This document shows, one piece after another, positions 7,420-13,724 of a DNA stretch of 14,320 nucleotides (position 1 is its first letter; each line of letters opens with the position of its first letter). Source of the DNA: JACNIV01 sp965370415 (GTDB lineage: Bacteria; Cloacimonadota; Cloacimonadia; Cloacimonadales; TCS61); assembly GCA_965370415.1 (NCBI GenBank), contig CBDUTJ010000057.1, positions 1-14,320 on the forward strand, given 5' to 3'. The position numbers were made by a program, and so were the translations under genes. A model generated the notes under the pieces. It did no database searches and was not told where the DNA came from. It worked only from the letters and a program-made list of their open reading frames with translations.

Positions 7420-7756
7420 ATTTTTCTCCCAAAACAAGATTACTTCTTTTATTTATTTGTTAAAATCTTAATCCAATTCAAAAGTGTAAAGTAAAAAAAT
7501 TATTTAATTACCTCTCATTTACGGTAAGTCTGCTCATCATCATTCTCAATCAGAATTTTAAAAACCCTGCGGGCATAATAAATTCTTTAAAAGGTACTAC
7601 GATCAAAAAAAGTGCCTTCGTTTTCTTTCACTTGTTAATGATCTAAAAAAAAGAATAATATTAAACAATTGACAAAAAAGAATCTATTTCACATTAGTAA
7701 ATTGTTTCCTGAATTCAGATACGAAATGAAACAAAATTTTAGTAAGGAATTTAATT
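7420..7756. other. Divergent intergenic region between the carboxyltransferase operon and the HD-GYP gene
   Basis: About 337 AT-rich bases without a supportable gene. It must hold the leftward promoter of the carboxyltransferase operon and the rightward promoter of the HD-GYP gene. A rightward candidate is listed separately. For the leftward operon I see only a weak TTTACA near 7489 (- strand) without a convincing -10 at normal spacing. No strong hairpin or riboswitch-like structure was noticed. Confidence 0.6.
7669..7697 (+). promoter_or_regulatory. Candidate promoter for the HD-GYP gene
   Basis: A perfect TTGACA at 7669-7674 is followed 17 bases later by CATTAG (7692-7697), which matches TATAAT at only three positions. 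The leader to the ATG at 7757 would be about 55 bases. The -35 is strong and the -10 is weak, so an activator could be needed or the true -10 could be shifted. Confidence 0.35.
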
Positions 7757-9130
7757 ATGACAAAATTAACTGATATTTTGCCCGGTTTCAAAGATATGAG
7801 ATTGAATCCTTTCACGCTCTCTTTCAAAAATGAAATTGAAGGGGAATTTCTTAGTGATTATCATAAGAAATCCATTATGCAGGTCCGCATATCGTTCTTT
7901 CTGGCATTATTACTGTATGCACTTTATGGTATCCTGGACATGCACATTAAATCTGATATAAGATATTTATTCTGGCTCATCAGGTTTTCGGTAATGATAC
8001 CGATAGGCCTATTGATATTTGTTTCTTCCTTCTCTCAGAATTTTTATAAATACCGCGATATTTCATTAGCTTTCTGTATGATATTGTATGGATTCAGTCT
8101 TATGGTAATGTTGTATCTTTCACCAAAACCTTTCGATTTTGCATATTACGCAACGTTAATCATAACTTTTATTTTTATCTATATTTTTATAAGTATTCGA
8201 TTTATTCCTGCCATAATTACCAGTGCTATTATTTTAGTGATGTATGAATTTACTGCTATCTGGTTCTTACAAACTCCTATCGAAATGCTGATAAAATACA
8301 ACTTCTTCTTTATTAGTGCCAATGTTATAGGAATGTTCGCTGCTTATTCCATCGAGTTCTACGCCAGACGAGATTTCTTTATTGCACACCTGATAGAAGA
8401 CAACCGGCTGGAACTGGATTACCTGAATAAAGACCTGGAAAAACGGGTAGAGGAAAAAACCCTCCAACTGGAAGTTACTAATAAAGGTTTGAAAAACGAA
8501 ATTGCCTTCCGCAAAAAAGCAGAAGACCAATTGCGCGGTATGAACGTGAAATTGCAGAAACTGCTTAACGATACGGTAAGCGGACTTATCTATGCTGTGG
8601 AAATGCGTGACCCCTACACTGCCGGACACCAGAAAAGAGTTGGACAATTGGTTTCTGCTATTGCCAAAGAGATGGAACTTTCCGATGATACTCAGGATTG
8701 TTTAAAAATAGCTTCCATAATTCACGATATCGGTAAGATAGTGGTTCCGGTAGAAATACTCACCAAGCCTTACGGATTAAATAAATTTGAGATCACTCTG
8801 TTGCAAAACCATCCCAAATCCGGCTATGATATTCTGAAGACCATAGACTTTCCCTGGCCCATTGCCGATATTATTCTGCAGCATCATGAACGCCTGGACG
8901 GCAGCGGCTATCCCAACGGGTTGAAAGATGACGAGATATACCTGGAAGCTAAAATTCTGGCTGTGGCAGACGTGGTGGAAGCTATGGCTTCCAACCGGCC
9001 CTACCGCCCCAGTAAAGGCATCGATCAAGCCCTGGCAGAACTGGAAAAGAACAAAGGCATCCTCTACGATACACAGATCGCAGAGACTTGCATCAAACTA
9101 TTCAGGGAAAAGAACTTCACGTTTAAATAG
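7757..9130 (+). CDS. Membrane-bound HD-GYP domain phosphodiesterase
   Basis: A 457-residue signalling protein. Residues about 44-200 contain roughly six membrane spans. A charged coiled-coil linker (about 213-270) leads to an HD-GYP domain (about 270-455). The family's residues are intact: H291 in TAGHQKRV, H323-D324 in IIHDIGK, HHERLDGSGYP (376-386) and D405 in AVADVVEAM. HD-GYP enzymes with these residues usually hydrolyse cyclic di-GMP, some 3',3'-cGAMP. The segment before the first helix (EGEFLSDYHKKSIMQVRI) and the helix layout recall the membrane sensor of some bacterial nucleotide cyclases (MASE7-like), so the N-terminus probably senses a membrane or external signal; this is memory, not an alignment. 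AAGGA at 7744-7748 supports the start. Expressed divergently from the carboxyltransferase operon, with no obvious partner. Confidence 0.93.
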   Translation: MTKLTDILPGFKDMRLNPFTLSFKNEIEGEFLSDYHKKSIMQVRISFFLALLLYALYGILDMHIKSDIRYLFWLIRFSVMIPIGLLIFVSSFSQNFYKYRDISLAFCMILYGFSLMVMLYLSPKPFDFAYYATLIITFIFIYIFISIRFIPAIITSAIILVMYEFTAIWFLQTPIEMLIKYNFFFISANVIGMFAAYSIEFYARRDFFIAHLIEDNRLELDYLNKDLEKRVEEKTLQLEVTNKGLKNEIAFRKKAEDQLRGMNVKLQKLLNDTVSGLIYAVEMRDPYTAGHQKRVGQLVSAIAKEMELSDDTQDCLKIASIIHDIGKIVVPVEILTKPYGLNKFEITLLQNHPKSGYDILKTIDFPWPIADIILQHHERLDGSGYPNGLKDDEIYLEAKILAVADVVEAMASNRPYRPSKGIDQALAELEKNKGILYDTQIAETCIKLFREKNFTFK

Positions 9131-9156
9131 GGTAATAACCCGCGATCTATTACTTC

Positions 9157-9178
9157 ATTAAGCAGGTTGTAAATGTTT
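9157..9178 (+). repeat. Left copy of the direct repeat flanking the RAYT gene
   Basis: ATTAAGCAGGTT at 9157-9168 followed by TAAATGTTT at 9170-9178, ending two bases before the transposase ATG. The same two blocks recur in the same order at 9966-9977 and 9987-9995, after the gene, with a longer spacer. Confidence 0.6.
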
Positions 9179-9180
9179 AA

Positions 9181-9810
9181 ATGAAATTTCACAGAAGATC
9201 TATTCGTTTACCTAAATATGATTATTCACAATCGGGTGCATATTTTATAACCATTTGCACACATCAGAGAGAATGGTTGTTCGGTGAAATTCTCAATGAA
9301 AAAATGTTGTTGAATGAATTTGGAAATATAGCCAGAAACGAATGGTTAAAAACACCAAAAATAAGACCGAACATAGAACTTGGTGAATTCATAGTAATGC
9401 CAAATCATATCCACGGAATTATCCGGATAAAAGATGATAAGGTAGATCGTAAGGGCGTATGGGATGGGGGGAGAGATCGTAAGGACACGATGCTTCGTGT
9501 CCCAACAGAGCACCGCGTCCCAACAGAGCACCGTGTCCCAACAGAGCACCGCGTCCCAACAGAGCACCGTGCTCCAACGGTTGAACGATTTGGAAAACCA
9601 ACTTCAAATTCTATTCCAACGATTATCCGTTCTTTCAAAGCAGCAACAACCAAACAAATAAACATAATCCGAAAACTCCCCGGTTTTGCAGTATGGCAAA
9701 GAAATTATTACGAACATATAATACGAAATGAAAAAGACCTGAACAATATAACCCAATATATAAAATTCAATCCCAACAATTGGGATAAAGAAGATCTGAA
9801 TAAATTATAG
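9181..9810 (+). CDS. REP-associated tyrosine transposase (RAYT, Y1 HUH family)
   Basis: A 209-residue single-strand DNA transposase of the Y1/IS200-like HUH family. The N-terminus (RRSIRLPKYDYSQSGAYFIT, then CTHQREWLFG) and MPNHIHGII, with metal-binding H76 and H78, are typical. The C-terminal part has WQRNYYEHIIRNEKDL (172-187) and YIKFNPNNW; by comparison with the catalytic tyrosine of E. coli RAYT, Y193 is the likely nucleophile. Such enzymes cut and join at REP hairpins and are usually single-copy housekept genes rather than active insertion sequences. Residues 88-135 are an unusual insert: two DRK units, then VPTEHR repeated about four times. No SD is evident before the ATG, although the gene follows the HD-GYP gene by only 50 bases. 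The reading frame is intact. Direct repeats flank the gene, and an inverted repeat lies about 50 bases downstream. Confidence 0.88.
   Translation: MKFHRRSIRLPKYDYSQSGAYFITICTHQREWLFGEILNEKMLLNEFGNIARNEWLKTPKIRPNIELGEFIVMPNHIHGIIRIKDDKVDRKGVWDGGRDRKDTMLRVPTEHRVPTEHRVPTEHRVPTEHRAPTVERFGKPTSNSIPTIIRSFKAATTKQINIIRKLPGFAVWQRNYYEHIIRNEKDLNNITQYIKFNPNNWDKEDLNKL
9444..9484 (+). repeat. 30-bp-spaced direct repeat at the start of the RAYT insert
   Basis: AGATCGTAAGG occurs at 9444-9454 and again at 9474-9484, both in frame and coding for DRK. The intervening sequence is G-rich. Together with the 18-bp array that follows it makes up the low-complexity insert of the transposase. Confidence 0.6.
9483..9502 (+). 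repeat. Perfect 7-bp hairpin at the entry to the RAYT repeat array
   Basis: GGACACG (9483-9489) and CGTGTCC (9496-9502) are perfect complements around the loop ATGCTT. The right arm is the first seven bases of the first 18-bp repeat unit, so later units carrying CGTGTCC could pair with the left arm as well. Confidence 0.55.
9496..9567 (+). repeat. In-frame 18-bp tandem array with 36-bp superperiod inside the RAYT gene
   Basis: Four near-identical units run at 9496-9513, 9514-9531, 9532-9549 and 9550-9567, with a decayed fifth from 9568. Each reads CGYGTCCCAACAGAGCAC and encodes RVPTEH. The third base alternates T, C, T, C, a synonymous Arg codon change, so the true duplicated unit is probably 36 bp. 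Confidence 0.9.
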
Positions 9811-9861
9811 GAGATAGATTCTCTATTTCTAATGCAGTAAAATTAATTCAAAAACCTCTTA

Positions 9862-9894
9862 CAGAATACTAAAGCACTGTGAAACAGTATTCTG
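9862..9894 (+). repeat. Inverted repeat downstream of RAYT with a competing inner hairpin
   Basis: CAGAATACT (9862-9870) and AGTATTCTG (9886-9894) are perfect 9-bp inverted repeats with a 15-base loop. An alternative stem, ACTGT (9876-9880) with ACAGT (9884-9888) around GAA, would use part of the same right arm. No T-run follows, so it is not a standard terminator. Its position 50 bases after the transposase suggests a REP-like recognition hairpin, but it lacks the GC-rich form of classic REPs. Confidence 0.6.
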
Positions 9895-9965
9895 CTTGAC
9901 ACAAAAATATTTGAAATCAAATTTCTTCACGCTTACAGGAAAAGGAGCTTTGCAGTGTATATTGT

Positions 9966-9995
9966 ATTAAGCAGGTTATTATTGGTTAAATGTTT
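9966..9995 (+). repeat. Right copy of the direct repeat flanking the RAYT gene
   Basis: ATTAAGCAGGTT at 9966-9977 and TAAATGTTT at 9987-9995 repeat the two blocks at 9157-9178, here separated by nine rather than one base. Both copies run on into a GAA/ATTT-type tail. The pair brackets about 790 bp containing the transposase and its inverted repeat. Confidence 0.6.
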
Positions 9996-10176
9996 GATGA
10001 AGAATTTAGATATTCCTTTTAATAATTAAAAAATAAAAACAAAACTATTTTCAAAATTTTATAATTTCATTTCTGTTAATTAATAATAAAATTTTTACTC
10101 TTATTAGCTACAAAAATATCAATTAGTTATTATAAACTTTCTTAGAATTCATTAATTAAAAAAACACACCCAATGT

Positions 10177-10202
10177 GACTTATAGTCCGTTGACTTAAAA
10201 TC
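10177..10202 (+). promoter_or_regulatory. C-box: tandem operators for the controller protein
   Basis: GACTTATAGTC (10177-10187) is a perfect GACT-n3-AGTC dyad. GACTTAAAATC (10192-10202) is a second dyad with one mismatch, centred 15 bp further on, and the linker contains GT. This is the architecture of C-boxes of type II restriction-modification controller proteins. There the stronger distal operator activates the promoter and the weaker proximal one, overlapping the -35, represses it. Here the weaker dyad overlaps the TTGACT of the promoter of the adjacent HTH gene, exactly as that model needs. Confidence 0.82.
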
Positions 10203-10218
10203 TACATTTCGTTTACTA
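10190..10218 (+). promoter_or_regulatory. Promoter of the controller gene, predicted leaderless
   Basis: TTGACT (10190-10195) lies 17 bases before TTTACT (10213-10218), which places transcription start at about 10225, the A of the ATG. There is no SD before this ATG. Leaderless transcripts are well known for C-protein genes, so the arrangement supports the controller assignment. The -35 is embedded in the right half of the C-box. Confidence 0.6.
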
Positions 10219-10224
10219 AGCAAT

Positions 10225-10434
10225 ATGGATATCAAAGAAAAAGTCGGAAAAAAAATTAAAGAATTAAGAACTAAAGCGGGTTTAACACAAATGGAGCTTG
10301 CAGGTAGAGCATCATTAGATAGAACATACATTAATAGCGTAGAAAACGGTAAGAGAAATATCTCTATAACTAATATCGAGAAGATTGCAAACGCTCTTAA
10401 TATAAATATATCCGCTCTATTCGAAAGCATTTAA
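10225..10434 (+). CDS. Controller (C) protein-like XRE-family HTH regulator
   Basis: A 69-residue protein that is nearly all Cro/C1-type helix-turn-helix: VGKKIKELRTKAGLTQMELA (7-26), then the recognition-helix region ASLDRTYINSVENGKRN (29-45) and a dimer-forming tail ITNIEKIANALNINISALF (48-66). The DRTYIxxxExGKRNxSxxNIEKIA pattern and the length are typical of C proteins that time restriction-gene expression. Such dimers bind their own C-box, first activating then repressing their operon. A C-box directly upstream and a predicted leaderless start support this reading. Target genes should be those downstream on the same strand. An alternative is a small prophage-type repressor, but the operator form argues for a C protein. 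Confidence 0.88.
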   Translation: MDIKEKVGKKIKELRTKAGLTQMELAGRASLDRTYINSVENGKRNISITNIEKIANALNINISALFESI

Positions 10435-10476
10435 TTTTTTAATTTGATTAGATTAATAATTAAGAATTGAGAAATT

Positions 10477-10653
10477 ATGCAAAATAATAATTTTATAGAG
10501 ATTGCAAAAAATAACCATTTTTTAGAATGGTTAGCAAAAGAATTCTCAGAGATGTCTGCATATATGACAACAGAAAAAATCGCAGATTTTGTTTTCGGAA
10601 GCATTGAAGAAGCAGTGAATAAATATATAGAAATATATAGGTTGGACAAATGA
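10477..10653 (+). CDS. Small protein of unknown function overlapping the nuclease gene
   Basis: A 58-codon ORF 42 bases after the controller gene. The product is acidic and probably helical: MQNNNFIEIAKNNHFLEWLA, then FSEMSAYMTTEKIADFVFGS, then a helical tail ending YRLDK. I do not recognise it. Its TGA stop overlaps the ATG of the nuclease gene in the arrangement ATGA (10650-10653), which implies translational coupling and a functional link. The SD is weak (GAGA a few bases before ATG), as for most genes of this island. It could be an accessory or specificity subunit of the nuclease, or only a leader peptide that sets nuclease translation. The overlap is the best evidence that it is a real gene. 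Confidence 0.65.
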   Translation: MQNNNFIEIAKNNHFLEWLAKEFSEMSAYMTTEKIADFVFGSIEEAVNKYIEIYRLDK

Positions 10654-11387
10654 AACAATATGATGAAGTTATAAAAATGATGGAAGAAAATGGTGGTTTT
10701 GCTACTTTAGGATTTCTTAATCAAAATATTGATGTCTCAAAATGGAAAACTAAGACACCTTTTGCGAGTATTAGAAGAATTGTTCAAGATGAAAGATTTT
10801 TCTTTAAGATTAAACCTGGACTTTGGGCTTTAAAATCCTATAGTAATAAACTACCGGAGGATATTATAGCTCTTAAAAAAGACGAAATAATAAAAGAAAC
10901 AGAAGAATTAAATCATTCATATTATCAGGGTTTATTAGTCGATATAGGTAATATAAAAAAGTATTCGACTTTCATTCCAAATCAAGATAAAAATAAAAAG
11001 TATCTTGGTAAAAGACTTTCAGACATTATATCTATGAGTTCCTTCTTCAGGTTTAGTTATGAAGAATTTATTAATCGAGCAAAAACAGTAGATGTCAGCT
11101 GGTTTAATGCCAGAAGAATGCCAAGTTTCTTTTTTGAAATTGAGCATAAAACTGATATACAAAATTCTTTATTGAAATTTGTAGACTTACAGGATTTTAA
11201 TGTTGAATTTATAATCGTAGCAAATGAAAAAAGAAAACGAGAATTTGATAAAAAGGTTAATTTTACTGCTTTCGAATCAATAAAAAATAGAGTTAAGTTT
11301 CTAAATTATGAAAAACTATCATGTTGGCATTCGAAATCATTTGAGATTTATTCAATTGAAAATTATTTAAATACTTTAAAAATTTAA
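10650..11387 (+). CDS. Putative restriction endonuclease: winged-helix N-terminus plus PD-(D/E)XK-like domain
   Basis: A 245-residue protein with two parts. Residues 1-65 look like a HARE-HTH/winged helix: YDEVIKMMEENGGFATLGFL, then TPFASIRRIVQDERFFFKIKPGLWAL, a module common at the N-terminus of restriction enzymes. Residues about 88-225 look like a PD-(D/E)XK-type nuclease: LGKRLSDI (119-126), VDVSWF with D148, FFEIEHKT with E163 and E165, a helix with LLKFVDLQ, then VEFIIVANEKRKREF. An acidic D-x14-E-x-E triad, with Glu in the usual Lys position, also occurs in BamHI. It would cut DNA, perhaps at unmodified sites. Being downstream of a C-protein gene fits a restriction enzyme. I cannot name the exact family, and no methyltransferase is seen. 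ATGA overlap with the 58-codon ORF; no strong SD. Confidence 0.72.
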   Translation: MKQYDEVIKMMEENGGFATLGFLNQNIDVSKWKTKTPFASIRRIVQDERFFFKIKPGLWALKSYSNKLPEDIIALKKDEIIKETEELNHSYYQGLLVDIGNIKKYSTFIPNQDKNKKYLGKRLSDIISMSSFFRFSYEEFINRAKTVDVSWFNARRMPSFFFEIEHKTDIQNSLLKFVDLQDFNVEFIIVANEKRKREFDKKVNFTAFESIKNRVKFLNYEKLSCWHSKSFEIYSIENYLNTLKI

Positions 11388-11394
11388 AAAAATT

Positions 11395-11655
11395 ATGGAA
11401 ACAAAAATAAAATATTTTATTTTTCTTACTAATGAAGGTTACACTTTTCAACCAGAGTCCGATTTTGTTGAATCAGAAATGGACAATTTACAAGTCTTAG
11501 GCCTTTCTGAAGGTTTGAATAAAGATGACGCAATTGAAAATTTTATCCATGATAATGTTTTTTTACAAGAACTTAACTTCGATAATGTTCTTGTTTTTGA
11601 ACTCATTAATAATAAAGTAACACAATCATTTAGTTTGAAAGATTATTTTAAGTAA
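11395..11655 (+). CDS. Small acidic protein of unknown function
   Basis: An 86-residue acidic protein, seven bases after the nuclease stop. It starts METKIKYFIFLTNEGYTFQP and continues DNLQVLGLSEGLNKDDAIEN, then FDNVLVFELINNKVTQSFSL. The alternation of short strands with one helix (about 58-76) suggests a compact alpha/beta fold. I do not recognise a named family and see no catalytic motif. There is no SD, so it is probably translated by coupling from the nuclease gene. The tight spacing suggests that it belongs to the same operon. An inhibitor, accessory or immunity role for the nuclease is possible but is speculation from context only. Confidence 0.7.
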   Translation: METKIKYFIFLTNEGYTFQPESDFVESEMDNLQVLGLSEGLNKDDAIENFIHDNVFLQELNFDNVLVFELINNKVTQSFSLKDYFK

Positions 11656-11706
11656 AATAAATGCAAAAGTTATTTATATTATATAGTTAAATTTAAAGGA
11701 GGACTC

Positions 11707-12726
11707 ATGGCTAAACTTATAAGAACTAAAATAATTCCATTTAAGCAGGGAGATATTAATTTAATTTTCTTTTGTCTTTCAGCATCAGATTTATGGAAAA
11801 GTTTCTCAATAAATAGACGTGTAGAGAACAAAGATGAAGGTTATCAACGTATTTTATCATCATCCCGTGTAAGTAAAATTGCGAAATACATTGATAACAA
11901 TAATAGCTTACCTTTGAATATATTAGTTTCTCTTGAGAAAGGAAAATATGAAATCAAAGATGATGAATTGATTTTGAAAAATGTTTCAGATGTTGGTTGG
12001 ATAATTGACGGTCAACATAGAGTTGCTGGTGCCCATAAGTCAAAAACTGATATTATTCTTCCAGTTATTGCTTTACTCGAAATAGATTTAGAAGACCAAA
12101 TTAACCAATTTGTTACTATAAACAGAGAAGCAAAGGGAGTTCCATCTTCTCTTTATTATGATTTATTGGAACATCTTCCTATTGGCTTTAGCACTCCTGC
12201 TGAAAGGGCTAAACTAAGAGCCACAGATATTTCACGAATTTTAAAAAGTGATGAGCAATCACCATTTTTTAATAGAATTGTTGTAACAAAATCTCCAAAA
12301 TATGGTCAAATATCTTTGACTACATTTGTTAACAATGTATCTTCCCTTGTACATGAACGTAGTGGTATAATTGCACCTTATCCATTGAAAGATCAAGTTA
12401 AAATTATTGATAATTATTTTAAAGGTATACAAAACACATTTCCTATATTCTTTAATAAAACTGATACCGTTTTCTTCAAAACCACGGGTTTTGGTGCATT
12501 AATTAGGGCATTCAGTACGGTTTTCTCTGCATCTTTGAAAAATTATTCAGGTTTTATGGTAACTAATATCACTGAAATCCTAGATAAAGTTAATCATTTT
12601 AATTTTAGTAATTGGAACAAAATTGGTACTGGACATGCAGCTGTAATTCTAGCTGCAGACGATTTGATAACTGAGCTTAAAGATGTGCTACGAGATGAGT
12701 CTGGTGAATCAACCATCAAACTATGA
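11707..12726 (+). CDS. DGQHR-domain protein (DndB/DpdB-like)
   Basis: A 339-residue protein with the signature WIIDGQHRVAGAH, DGQHR at residues 101-105. Other family features are YQRILSSSRVSKIAKYI (46-62) and FVTINREAKGVPSSLYYDL (135-153). DGQHR proteins share the ParB/sulfiredoxin-like fold. Known relatives are DndB of the DNA phosphorothioation system and DpdB of the 7-deazaguanine DNA-modification system; stand-alone members are common in defence islands and their reaction is not settled. None of the other Dnd or Dpd genes is in this window. It has a strong SD (AGGAGG at 11697-11702, four bases before the ATG), unlike the genes before it, and a 51-base gap, so it may start a second unit. 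Its end overlaps the next gene by ATGA. Confidence 0.85.
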   Translation: MAKLIRTKIIPFKQGDINLIFFCLSASDLWKSFSINRRVENKDEGYQRILSSSRVSKIAKYIDNNNSLPLNILVSLEKGKYEIKDDELILKNVSDVGWIIDGQHRVAGAHKSKTDIILPVIALLEIDLEDQINQFVTINREAKGVPSSLYYDLLEHLPIGFSTPAERAKLRATDISRILKSDEQSPFFNRIVVTKSPKYGQISLTTFVNNVSSLVHERSGIIAPYPLKDQVKIIDNYFKGIQNTFPIFFNKTDTVFFKTTGFGALIRAFSTVFSASLKNYSGFMVTNITEILDKVNHFNFSNWNKIGTGHAAVILAADDLITELKDVLRDESGESTIKL

Positions 12727-13673
12727 AATATTTAAGTAAAATTAATAACAGGGACTGGCTTGAAGTAAAGAATTATTGGCAAAACTTTATAAGTATATTA
12801 GAGTTCCCTATAACCAATTTTCAATATAATGACACGTTAGATGATGAATTAATCACAGTATCTCACAATATCAAGTCTGCCGAAAATGAGAATACTAATA
12901 GAGATCATTTTGAAATAATTAATGGCATTCAAGAAAAAATATTTTTAGAGTCAATTTTTCTTCTTTATAAATCTGTTAACTCTTTGAAATCTGCTCAAAG
13001 TTGCCAGTACGCAGGTTATAAAACCTGGAGCATATCCAATTATTATCAATCTTGTTTTTTTTCATTAAAGTCTATATTGAATATTTTAGGTGTTCACTAT
13101 ACAAGGACAAAAAATAATAATGATATCATTATTGATCTTATTCCTTCTTATAAACGAATTAACATAAGTGAATTAACTCAAAAACGAAAGGTATTTGAAT
13201 GTAGGATAATAAGATACACAAAACAGCTTAAACATTATGATCAATGGTCAATTTTTAAGAAAGTAGTTTCATATACAAGGAATCTTGATTTATCTGATTT
13301 TCTTAGTATAGCTATTCAAAAATTGAAACCATTAGACTTTGCTGAAACTCGAAATAAAATTATATATCATAATCTATTTTGGTTGTTTCCTGATCTTAAA
13401 TCTGAAATAATTGATATGAATTTTGGTTTGATAAATCTTGATATCTCAAAAATTGAAGAACATATATATAACGAGAGTTTTATTGTTTTTTTATCATATT
13501 TATTATTGGATAATTGCATTTCTCTTTTTTCACAATTAGCAACAATGAGTAATAATTTTAAGCAAGAATTTGATATTTTCAATAATTCAATTAGACATGA
13601 AAATAATAGAAATTTTGAAAGTTTTGTTAACTTAAATTCTAATATTTGTTCATCTAATATATTTATTCATTAA
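12723..13673 (+). CDS. Unknown protein with HEPN-like features
   Basis: A 316-residue protein I cannot place by name. Two segments suggest a HEPN-type helical fold: SNYYQSCFFSLKSILNILG (105-123), like the aromatic 'YY..F' helix of HEPN proteins, and RNKIIYH (210-216), which fits the HEPN RNase motif Rx4-6H with a polar residue after Arg. HEPN proteins with this motif are metal-independent RNases found in toxins and abortive-infection systems. The motif is short and could be chance; the remainder (1-95 and 240-316) shows no known domain. The ATG overlaps the stop of the DGQHR gene (ATGA at 12723-12726), which strongly suggests that the two products are made in fixed ratio and work together. 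Codon use is very AT-rich, as in the rest of the island. It is the last island gene. Confidence 0.8.
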   Translation: MKYLSKINNRDWLEVKNYWQNFISILEFPITNFQYNDTLDDELITVSHNIKSAENENTNRDHFEIINGIQEKIFLESIFLLYKSVNSLKSAQSCQYAGYKTWSISNYYQSCFFSLKSILNILGVHYTRTKNNNDIIIDLIPSYKRINISELTQKRKVFECRIIRYTKQLKHYDQWSIFKKVVSYTRNLDLSDFLSIAIQKLKPLDFAETRNKIIYHNLFWLFPDLKSEIIDMNFGLINLDISKIEEHIYNESFIVFLSYLLLDNCISLFSQLATMSNNFKQEFDIFNNSIRHENNRNFESFVNLNSNICSSNIFIH

Positions 13674-13724
13674 AATTATTATTTATTTTCTGTATATTGA
13701 AATCTTTTAGAGAGTATTATTAAC

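Larger units (their letters stand above)
9811..10176. other. Gene-free region between the transposase and the accessory island
   Basis: No supportable gene on either strand. The left part holds the inverted repeat at 9862-9894 and the second direct-repeat copy (9966-9995), and therefore probably belongs to the transposase unit. From about 10010 the sequence becomes extremely A+T-rich up to the C-box, which I take as the left edge of the accessory island. No methyltransferase gene lies here, although this is where one could sit in some controller-protein systems. Confidence 0.65.

Noticed and set aside
5863..7437. Longer form of the 12S-type gene starting at 7437
   Set aside because: The upstream start is TTG without a ribosome site, whereas the ATG at 7419 has GGGAG at proper spacing and begins where the family usually begins.
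9496..9567. CRISPR-like look of the repeats in the transposase gene
   Set aside because: Units are contiguous with no spacers and are in-frame coding sequence.
9896..9924. TTGACA after the RAYT inverted repeat as a promoter for the island
   Set aside because: No acceptable -10 at 16-18 bases, and the island has a better promoter at the C-box.
11707..12726. Complete Dnd phosphorothioation or Dpd deazaguanine system
   Set aside because: Only a DGQHR protein is present; no DndA/C/D/E or Dpd partner genes are seen.
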